Positions 17,038 through 23,141 of a stretch of 23,141 nucleotides of DNA are shown here, one piece after another. How positions within the stretch are numbered: position 1 is the stretch's first letter; each line of letters begins with the position of its first letter. A program made the translations under genes and the position numbers. A model generated the notes under the pieces. It was given only the letters and a program-made list of their open reading frames with translations. It was not told the origin of the DNA and did no database searches. This DNA comes from Lachnospiraceae bacterium UBA1748. Its GTDB lineage: Bacteria; Bacillota; Clostridia; Lachnospirales; Lachnospiraceae. The stretch spans positions 1 to 23,141 of the forward strand of contig DCHQ01000086.1 in assembly GCA_002314855.1 (NCBI GenBank), given 5' to 3'.

Positions 17038-19761
17038 TTAAGCTATTACTCGTTTTCTCCTGACAAAAACCAGGCCCGATATTCCTATTATATCCAAAAA
17101 ACTGCCTAGCAGTACATTATAATCATTAAGCAGTTTATATATGAGGGTAGTATTTACAATAATATCCTTCACCTCGATAACAGTAACATTACCTGCCTTA
17201 TCAATGGCCTCAACCGAAAAACACTGCGGCATATCAGATTCAAAAAGGGTAAATGAATAATCAGCTGGAAAATCCTCTAAATACTCAGCTAATATCTCAT
17301 CATTTAATTTGATGGACACTGCTGCCAGTTCTGAATTATCTCGTATGATGAATTTTACAGGCACCTGCTTTTCCTTAATTCTTTGCCCATTTGAAATATC
17401 AATTCCAGTAATCAAAGGACTCGTCCTATCAACTATAAATCCAATGTTACCAAGATTATCCCTGCTGCTCGATATATTAATATTACCTGCTTTATCCACT
17501 GAGCTAGTTGTAATTCTGTAACTTCCATCTTTTGCGAAAACTTTATCTTCTATGTAATAGTCATATATATAACAATTATCATTGTACTCTATATTACAGG
17601 TATAATCCTCAGCATAAAGCTCCAATTTTTCACCATTATAAATAATATCAACTCTTCTTTCATCAAGCTTGTCTATATTGTATTCATATATATGTATACC
17701 GCTAACATCATTTATGTAATTATTTTCGTACGAAAGAACGGTATCTCCAGCTAAATACCAGGAACCAAATCTATTAACTGTAAATCGTTTACTATCACTA
17801 CACATGTTGCCAGAAAGATCACTGGCCTCAGCCATAATGGTATAATGCCCGTTATAGCTTCTTTCATATGGAATATCCTCCATTTTTAATATAATATCTC
17901 CTCCTGAATAAGTTATTGGAAGAGTTATAGTATCTCCATTATCATCACATATAAGGGATGCTTTAACGGATTTTGTATCTATATTGATATCACTAATGCT
18001 AATTGTACTTGCCAGGCTTCCATTATATGAATCACCATCGTTGACTCCACTTATTACTATACTTGGCGTAATCGTATCTATTACAAATCCAGTTTCAAAA
18101 TAGGTCGATGACCTGTTTCCTGCTCTATCTGTTGCATCAATATGATAACTGTAGAATCCATCCGAATCAAACAATAACTGAATGCCAGTTTCCATATTAA
18201 GTACATATGAATTCACAGAATCATTGCTAACTACTATCCTTGATGGCTCTGGATTATCATCTATTACCTCAACAAGCGCTTTCCTTTCATGATTTATAAA
18301 ATATACAGTATCATTATCCAAATAGCTGACTTTAATAATAGGACCTGTCTTATCAATAATAAAACCCTGCTCTAACCTTTCGCTTTCATTTCCTGCTCTG
18401 TCAGTAGCACTTAGAGCAATATAATACTGACCATCATCATATATATCAACATGACCTGTCGCAATATCACCAGTACGATTAACGCCAACATCTGTCATCC
18501 AACTACCATTCTTCATAATGCATATTCGATCTGTATCCAGGTTCTTATCTTCAACGTTAAAATCAATACCAACGTCCGTATTATAGTAATCTGTATATTC
18601 ACTGTCATGCTGTCCGCTGGCTATATGCATGGATACAGAAGGCTCTGTTTTATCAATCCCGAAAGTCACACTTTTTTCAATGGCAAATCCAGATTTAGCC
18701 TTTAGTTTAACAATAAGTGTTATTTCATTAACCTCATCTGAAATACTAATGTCAGAAGAGCATCTTTCAAGTATATTCCCTCTGTAGTTTCTATTATCTA
18801 GTTCTAAATTACCTATTTCTTTAAGATTTCCATCCCTATATATTTCATATAGGCCATCTTCTATTCCGCCAAAGCTTTCACTTAGTGAAATAGATATTTT
18901 CACATCACTATTATATAGATTATTCCCATAAGCATCCTTATTATCCGTGGCTGGAAGCGATATATCAATACTTGCACTTTCTAAAAACTTTTCTTCGCTT
19001 TCAGAAAGAAAAGACTTTGTTGTAATCCAATCAGACACATTGCCAGCCTTATCATATATTCTGAAACAAATCCGTCCTACCATATTATCTGGTATATCTA
19101 TCAAGCCTTCCTGATTAATGCCTATATTAACGAAATTGGTATGAGGAACAGCATCTTCATCATACTCTTGCCCCTCATATTCTATATAGTACTCAATATC
19201 TGATAATCCCGAAATAACATCTTCTCCAATTATCTTTAGTGTCGTGGCTCCTCCTACTATCGTATAATCCCGTTCTATCAATGCAGGTATTTCAGCATTC
19301 ATATCATAGGTCGACATCTTAGAATCACCAAAAAATGCCTCTGTAAATTCAGGCGCACTGTTATCAACATATATCCATATTTCTCCACTGCTACTATTAT
19401 CATTAAGATCATTGGCATAAACAGTAATGTGATATACAGCACTACCATCCATATAATCTTTGAGCATAAGATCATAATTATAAGAATCTACCGCCTCTAC
19501 TGTTTCCATAAGTTCATACGATTTGTCATTAATATTCATATATAAATGATTTATTCCTGTATCCTGAATTCTGTTATCTGTTACTGCTATACTCACAACG
19601 GCACTGCTTATATCCTGATAATACGCATTATTTCCTTGTTCGAAGCTAGAACTATATGGTGTAATATTTATTTCTGGTGGTAAATAATCCTCCGCTGGCA
19701 GTTCTGGACCTGCCAATGCCAATGTTAACCACAACATAATCATTCCAATTTTTCCTCTCAC
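17038..19761 (-). CDS. Secreted, membrane-anchored Ig-like repeat protein
   Basis: A 907-residue protein with a signal peptide (about 1-18, possible cleavage after ALA) and roughly eight beta-sandwich Ig-like modules of 90-120 residues. Module ends are marked by D-K/R-AGN signatures at 237, 454, 545, 756 and 854 (DLSGN at 648) and by linkers such as IDKTEP (369), IDKTGP (469), IDTITP (561) and VDRTSP (777). The C-terminus has a hydrophobic stretch (about 883-900) followed by RRKRVIA, which fits a membrane stop; there is no LPXTG motif. The start is GTG (19759-19761) with AAAGGAG 7 nt upstream, inside the previous gene's end. Such proteins serve as adhesins or as stalks, but no ligand can be named. 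Tight linkage to a membrane kinase and a PP2C suggests a sensor or surface output. Confidence 0.85.
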   Translation of the reverse strand: MRGKIGMIMLWLTLALAGPELPAEDYLPPEINITPYSSSFEQGNNAYYQDISSAVVSIAVTDNRIQDTGINHLYMNINDKSYELMETVEAVDSYNYDLMLKDYMDGSAVYHITVYANDLNDNSSSGEIWIYVDNSAPEFTEAFFGDSKMSTYDMNAEIPALIERDYTIVGGATTLKIIGEDVISGLSDIEYYIEYEGQEYDEDAVPHTNFVNIGINQEGLIDIPDNMVGRICFRIYDKAGNVSDWITTKSFLSESEEKFLESASIDISLPATDNKDAYGNNLYNSDVKISISLSESFGGIEDGLYEIYRDGNLKEIGNLELDNRNYRGNILERCSSDISISDEVNEITLIVKLKAKSGFAIEKSVTFGIDKTEPSVSMHIASGQHDSEYTDYYNTDVGIDFNVEDKNLDTDRICIMKNGSWMTDVGVNRTGDIATGHVDIYDDGQYYIALSATDRAGNESERLEQGFIIDKTGPIIKVSYLDNDTVYFINHERKALVEVIDDNPEPSRIVVSNDSVNSYVLNMETGIQLLFDSDGFYSYHIDATDRAGNRSSTYFETGFVIDTITPSIVISGVNDGDSYNGSLASTISISDINIDTKSVKASLICDDNGDTITLPITYSGGDIILKMEDIPYERSYNGHYTIMAEASDLSGNMCSDSKRFTVNRFGSWYLAGDTVLSYENNYINDVSGIHIYEYNIDKLDERRVDIIYNGEKLELYAEDYTCNIEYNDNCYIYDYYIEDKVFAKDGSYRITTSSVDKAGNINISSSRDNLGNIGFIVDRTSPLITGIDISNGQRIKEKQVPVKFIIRDNSELAAVSIKLNDEILAEYLEDFPADYSFTLFESDMPQCFSVEAIDKAGNVTVIEVKDIIVNTTLIYKLLNDYNVLLGSFLDIIGISGLVFVRRKRVIA

Positions 19762-19763
19762 GG

Positions 19764-19970
19764 CTAAACTCCTTTCATATTATCGCTGCTACTTTGAATC
19801 ACACTCACTGTTATTATGAAATCATCCTGTAATTCATCGAAACGAAGCTCATCTTCGCGCCGTACCCTTAGTTTTATAATTAAAGATACAGTCATGAATA
19901 GTAGTCCCAATCCAATACTAATTATTTGTAATATTCCATATAAATTGTTATGCATAAAACTCATCCTCAT
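19764..19970 (-). CDS. Small single-pass membrane protein
   Basis: A 68-residue frame, with the true start perhaps the ATG at 19953-19955 (63 residues), because AGGATGAG sits well placed before it and little resembles a ribosome site before the first ATG. It has one hydrophobic helix (LQIISIGLGLLFMTVSLIIK, near residues 14-33), then a charged segment RVRREDELRFDELQDD and a short polar tail. I recognise no family. It begins 5 bases after the kinase stop, and its last codons contain the ribosome site of the Ig-like repeat gene, whose GTG follows only 2 bases after its stop. This tight packing and a clean open frame argue that it is real and co-translated with its neighbours. Confidence 0.72.
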   Translation of the reverse strand: MRMSFMHNNLYGILQIISIGLGLLFMTVSLIIKLRVRREDELRFDELQDDFIITVSVIQSSSDNMKGV

Positions 19971-19975
19971 ATCTG

Positions 19976-21511
19976 TTATATATTCTTAATGCTCTCAAGC
20001 AAGTTAGCCACTCGCTCCTCTACTACCCCTGCATAAATAAAGTCTTCATAATATGACTCAATAGATTTTTCTACAAAACTCGCTATTTCAATCTGCTCTT
20101 CATAATTTTTGTAATGGTCACTAGTAACCAGCGAGATTAGTTTTTCGAGATTAGCAAAGTACTCAAGATATACATCACCTTCTATATCTGTCTTGTCCGC
20201 TACATCTCTATGAAAAATACCGATTAAATAATAGATATTCGCAATATTCCTATATTCTTCTATTTGCGATTTACTTGCTTCTTGAAACCACGAAATACTC
20301 TGCTTAATATTTAATTCACTATCTCGGCCATATGAATAATAAAGCCAGTAAAGCATGCCTATCCTGTATGAAAGAATTGATCTGTCATCTTTGGTTAATC
20401 GGGAGCTACCACAATCCTCCCACAAGCGAAGAATCAGCATTTCTTCACTTTCGCTAAAAATTTTATCCTCAGCAAATAAATCTGCTAAATATTCGTATCC
20501 TGTTAGTTTCGATGGATTTTTGCGTATCGCCTCTGTAATAAGCCCGATTCTATCGCTGTATGCCGATGTTATAACACTCTGATTTAAATAATAGTCATAC
20601 TCATCTGCTATCGCCCTTCTACTAAAAAGCCCAAGAGGGATAGTAGAAATCAAAAGTAATATACCTAATAACATTAAAATGTTACTTATATATAATCTGA
20701 GAATCCTCTTCCCATCCACAGCCATATCTTTGCTTTTAATAGCATCTATCATTTCCTGACAGCTCTGAAACCGCTTATTAGGATCAGACTTTGTAGCTAT
20801 CAATATTATCTTTTCAATATTTTCAGATAGCCCAGGCTTAACATGTCTCACTGGATACATTCTATACGGTGGTTCGCACGGACTCTTTCCTGTAACGAGA
20901 TGATACATAGTGGCGCCAAGGCAATATATATCTGTTCGCTCGTCACTCTGCCCTCGCCCACCAAACTGTTCAGGTGCGGCATATCCTCTCGTACCAAGAG
21001 CTACTGTATCACTGACTCGTCCCACTTTTTTCTCTCTAGCTATCCCGAAATCAATTATTTTAAGCTTTCCGTCCCGGGTAAGCATAATATTCCCTGGCTT
21101 CATGTCCCTATAAATAACAGGTGGAGACTGGCTATGAAGATATTTAAGCGCTTCTAGTATATCCATTATCCAGAACACACATTGCTCTTCACTAATACTT
21201 CCCTCCTCTCTTAGTACCTCTTCAAGATTTCTCCCTTCAATGAAATCCATAACAATGTATATGTATCTTCCTTCGCCGGTCTCAAAATGCCCAACATCAA
21301 CAACTCTCGGTAATAATGGATGCTCAAGGTTTCGAAGTACGCTGGCCTCTGTCATACCACCTGATATATCATTTACTTCTATGAACTTCATAGCCCATAT
21401 CTTTTTCAGCCTGGTATCGAATACTTTATATACACTGGACATTCCACCCTCACCAAGCTTTTTGTCTACCCTGTATCTGTCATCAATTAATAATCCAGCA
21501 AGCACCTGCAT
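19976..21511 (-). CDS. Membrane Ser/Thr protein kinase without PASTA domains
   Basis: A 511-residue Hanks-type kinase. The catalytic domain (about 12-265) is complete: Gly loop GEGGMSSV at 20-27, Lys42 in WAMKFIE, catalytic loop YRDMKPGN (Asp136; Tyr replaces the usual first His), DFG at 154-156, GTRGYAAPEQ at 173-182 and a DIYCLGATMYHL helix. One membrane segment follows (about 272-296). The outer part (300-511) is helical with TPR-like features rather than the PASTA repeats of PrkC/Stk1, so it is not the standard wall-sensing kinase. It starts 3 bases after the PP2C stop, with an AGGAAGG ribosome site (21518-21524) within the PP2C end; the pair is surely co-translated. The PP2C is its likely antagonist. 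Substrates are unknown. Confidence 0.93.
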   Translation of the reverse strand: MQVLAGLLIDDRYRVDKKLGEGGMSSVYKVFDTRLKKIWAMKFIEVNDISGGMTEASVLRNLEHPLLPRVVDVGHFETGEGRYIYIVMDFIEGRNLEEVLREEGSISEEQCVFWIMDILEALKYLHSQSPPVIYRDMKPGNIMLTRDGKLKIIDFGIAREKKVGRVSDTVALGTRGYAAPEQFGGRGQSDERTDIYCLGATMYHLVTGKSPCEPPYRMYPVRHVKPGLSENIEKIILIATKSDPNKRFQSCQEMIDAIKSKDMAVDGKRILRLYISNILMLLGILLLISTIPLGLFSRRAIADEYDYYLNQSVITSAYSDRIGLITEAIRKNPSKLTGYEYLADLFAEDKIFSESEEMLILRLWEDCGSSRLTKDDRSILSYRIGMLYWLYYSYGRDSELNIKQSISWFQEASKSQIEEYRNIANIYYLIGIFHRDVADKTDIEGDVYLEYFANLEKLISLVTSDHYKNYEEQIEIASFVEKSIESYYEDFIYAGVVEERVANLLESIKNI

Positions 21512-21514
21512 ATA

Positions 21515-22294
21515 TTACCTTCCTATATCAATAAGAATTGAGGATATATTGTCTTCTTCACCGTCAGCCTCTATTCTCATAGTTATCTTTTCAAGCTTCT
21601 TTTCATTTTGCTTTATTAAATTTACTGGCCATATTCTTTTGAAATATATTGGTAGCCAAAATACCTGTAGCTTATGCCAAAAACCATCCGTGCAAAGCAG
21701 TATTTTCCCTCCACGTACTTTCCCTGTATAAAAAAGCGGATGTACAACCTCCGATGCTCCTATACATTCCAGCAAAACATTTATGCGTTTATCCCTCCTG
21801 GCCTCCCGTCTGGTAATTAAACCCTCGCTAAGTTCATGCGCCACCAGAGACTGATCATCAGTAAGACATCTACAAAACAGACCAATATGATATATCCTAC
21901 TGTCACCAACATGGCCTATCACGTAGTGGCCTTTGAAAATGACTATCACAGAGAGGGTTGTCCCAAGCTTATTGCCACTGGACTGGCCTTCATAAAAAAG
22001 CTCTTTGTTTTCACTTCCTATAAGTCTTTTCCATTCATTAATGATGATTTCACTACTAAAATCATATTTTTCGAGTATTGATGGAAGCTTACTCTCAAAC
22101 CAGTCAAATAGCCGTTTGACCACATGACCACTAGCTATCTCTCCACGACTAAGGCCTCCCATTCCATCACAAATAGTGGCCATAACTAATTCATGACCAC
22201 CAAAAAAAGCCTGTCGATAACAAAGACTGTCCTCGTTAACAGGACGCACTTTGCCAGCAACAGAAAAATGACTCGTAATATATCTCATACTCAC
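21515..22294 (-). CDS. PP2C-family Ser/Thr protein phosphatase
   Basis: A 259-residue metal-dependent (Mn/Mg) phosphatase of PrpC type that removes phosphate from Ser/Thr, including from a partner kinase. The metal-binding aspartates are all present: RPVNEDS (Asp22), ICDGMGG (Asp43), CTDGFW (Asp203) and EEDNIS (Asp248); GHVGDSRIYH at 127-136 and LTDDQS are also canonical. Residues 205-245 hold a basic, aromatic insert (WLPIYFKRIWPVNLIK) that may touch the membrane. The start is ambiguous: GTG at 22292-22294 or ATG at 22286-22288; AGGAAAGG serves either. It is the first gene of the kinase operon, downstream of a terminator, and probably has its own promoter in 22295-22336, where I see only a weak TGTAAT. 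Confidence 0.93.
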   Translation of the reverse strand: MSMRYITSHFSVAGKVRPVNEDSLCYRQAFFGGHELVMATICDGMGGLSRGEIASGHVVKRLFDWFESKLPSILEKYDFSSEIIINEWKRLIGSENKELFYEGQSSGNKLGTTLSVIVIFKGHYVIGHVGDSRIYHIGLFCRCLTDDQSLVAHELSEGLITRREARRDKRINVLLECIGASEVVHPLFYTGKVRGGKILLCTDGFWHKLQVFWLPIYFKRIWPVNLIKQNEKKLEKITMRIEADGEEDNISSILIDIGR

Positions 22295-22336
22295 GAACCT
22301 TTCCTAACTCTGTATTACATTGAAAATTGAAAAATA

Positions 22337-22369
22337 AGCCGAAAATGGAGATGTAACATCTCCATGGCT
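22337..22369 (-). terminator. Intrinsic terminator of the XRE-like regulator gene
   Basis: On the minus strand a perfect 9-bp stem (22357-22365 with 22345-22353) and a 3-nt loop is followed by TTTTC. An outer AGCC/GGCT pairing encloses it, and a T-rich tract lies just past that. It separates the regulator from the PP2C operon. Confidence 0.75.
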
Positions 22370-22411
22370 ATTGATAAATGCACTAATACTGATTAATGCA
22401 CATAGAATTAA

Positions 22412-22903
22412 TTATTCAAATCTAAACGAAATATTCTTCTCTGCCCAAAGCTTAAGAGCCTGAGCATTAGTAGCGATCTTCTCAAGAGCATCGATTATTT
22501 CGTTAAATGACTCTTCTTCTTCCTTACTAATGATACCGTCTTCAGAAATATCAATTAATGTCGTTCGAATAGAATCAATATCCTTAAGAGAACCAAGAAC
22601 TTTAAGTGATAATCTGTCAAAATCATCCATCTTGACTTCCTTGACTGAGCCTACACCAATAGGACATTCATTGGCACAATAAGAGTTACAAAGTTCTGGA
22701 GTATTGTACTCTCTGGCCATACACTTAACTTCTTCTGGATATGGTGTAAGATTACCAAGCTCAATATTCGCAAGTCTAGTACGCTCAATACCAAGAACTT
22801 CAGATGCACTCTCTCTACTGGCGAATACTGTATCGTATTCTGCTGCTTCACTTCTTGCGTTGTAGTATACGTTGCCTGCTGCCTTAGTTGCTTTCTTACC
22901 CAT
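22412..22903 (-). CDS. XRE-like helix-turn-helix protein with cysteine cluster
   Basis: A 163-residue protein. Residues 27-72 resemble a Cro/C1-type helix-turn-helix: SRESASEVLGIERTRLANIE followed by PEEVKCMAREY. Directly after come Cys72, Cys76 and Cys80 in an LCNSYCANECPIG pattern, with Cys61 nearby, which could bind zinc or an iron-sulfur cluster, or sense redox state. The C-terminal half (88-155) is helical, with heptad-like spacing around 95-155 suggesting a dimerisation coiled coil. I recall similar proteins in Clostridia genomes but no assigned target. The ATG has GGAGG at good spacing. Only about 30 bases separate the start from the SRP RNA 3' end, leaving no room for a separate promoter outside the RNA gene. 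Confidence 0.75.
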   Translation of the reverse strand: MGKKATKAAGNVYYNARSEAAEYDTVFASRESASEVLGIERTRLANIELGNLTPYPEEVKCMAREYNTPELCNSYCANECPIGVGSVKEVKMDDFDRLSLKVLGSLKDIDSIRTTLIDISEDGIISKEEEESFNEIIDALEKIATNAQALKLWAEKNISFRFE

Positions 22904-22933
22904 TTCTTTCCTCCATAAGATTTCTAAATTAAA

Positions 22934-23097
22934 AGTCGATATGCGTTACCTGAGCAGTTAACTACTCCCAGGCGCCCTCACGTCACATACGAATTCCTGC
23001 TTAGTGCTGCTGCGTTCCCGCCCTGACACGATTCACTGGCACGTATTGCGCAAGACCCGGGTATCAATATCACTTACTTAGGGCAGCCATACCGACT
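22934..23097 (-). ncRNA. ffs: Signal recognition particle RNA (compact, about 164 nt)
   Basis: The RNA of the signal recognition particle, which binds Ffh and targets nascent membrane proteins. The apical hairpin (23004-23029) has the hallmarks: GUGUCAGG on one side, AGCAGCAC on the other, and a GGAA tetraloop (23015-23018) closed by GCG/CGC. Further segments, such as GGGUCUUGCGCAA, CCUAAGUAAGUG and the 3' GGUAACGC, resemble Bacillus SRP RNA as I remember it. The ends pair: 5' AGUCGGUAUG with 3' CAUAUCGACU (one G-U). CCCGGG also pairs with CCUGGG midway, giving a long rod. The 3' end runs into UUUUAAUUU. Ends are inferred from promoter spacing and pairing, so each could be off by a few bases. 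Confidence 0.92.
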
Positions 23098-23102
23098 AAC
23101 TT

Positions 23103-23131
23103 AGTATAATATGTTTTGTACTAAATAGCAA
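23103..23131 (-). promoter_or_regulatory. Promoter of the SRP RNA gene
   Basis: On the minus strand TTGCTA (23126-23131) and TATACT (23103-23108) are separated by exactly 17 nt. The predicted start, 6-7 nt downstream at 23096-23097, coincides with the first base pair of the SRP RNA terminal helix. Confidence 0.75.
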
Positions 23132-23141
23132 CATTCTCTAT

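Noticed and set aside
17038..17100. Sortase-anchored C-terminus for the Ig-like repeat protein
   Set aside because: No LPXTG-like motif precedes the hydrophobic tail; a plain membrane stop fits better.
21240..21731. A 163-codon open frame on the plus strand
   Set aside because: It lies antisense over the kinase and PP2C genes, whose catalytic motifs are intact, and its Ser/Ile/Pro-rich product has no recognisable domain.
22380..22402. Second small hairpin and AATGCAC direct repeat as an operator
   Set aside because: The stem has a mismatch, the repeat is only 7 bases, and the segment lies after a gene next to a stronger terminator.

Overview
The window looks like a chromosomal piece of a low-GC, Gram-positive Clostridia bacterium, most likely of the Lachnospiraceae type. 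This is inferred from the gdpP-rplI-dnaB gene order, AGGAGG-type ribosome binding sites, a C11 (clostripain) lipoprotein, a DUF6273 protein, a DUF3810 protein and an SRP RNA whose 3' part resembles Bacillus/Clostridia SRP RNA. Nearly all genes lie on the minus strand; only a two-gene island (5643-8012) is on the plus strand. Genes are tightly packed and I saw no insertion sequence, integrase, CRISPR array, tRNA or rRNA. No stretch over 300 bases is without a gene.

Region 1 (1-5522, minus): the N-terminal part of a GH36 alpha-galactosidase runs off the left edge. Upstream of it lie an SGNH-type protein, an AlgI-like MBOAT acyltransferase and a DUF3810 membrane protein with an HELSH zinc-protease-like motif. 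The MBOAT/SGNH pair is the usual layout of an exopolysaccharide or cell-wall glycan O-acylation machine.

Region 2 (5591-8012, plus): a membrane protein with a cytoplasmic TIR domain and a predicted extracellular DUF6273 domain, then an AqpZ-type aquaporin. A bidirectional hairpin terminator (8067-8104) separates the aquaporin from the convergent operon.

Region 3 (8148-16242, minus): a probable five-gene operon read CAP-domain membrane protein -> gdpP (c-di-AMP phosphodiesterase) -> rplI (L9) -> dnaB -> clostripain-family lipoprotein. The three core genes are a conserved Firmicutes block; the two surface proteins on either side are accessory.

Region 4 (16321-22294, minus): PP2C phosphatase -> membrane Ser/Thr kinase without PASTA domains -> ~63-residue single-pass membrane protein -> 907-residue secreted Ig-like repeat protein -> RluA-type pseudouridine synthase, ended by a terminator overlapping the last stop codon. 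The first four genes form a tightly linked phospho-signalling/surface module, the best candidate here for a poorly described system.

Region 5 (22337-23131, minus): a compact ~164-nt SRP RNA with its own promoter, followed only about 30 nt later by an XRE-like regulator with a cysteine cluster and a terminator.
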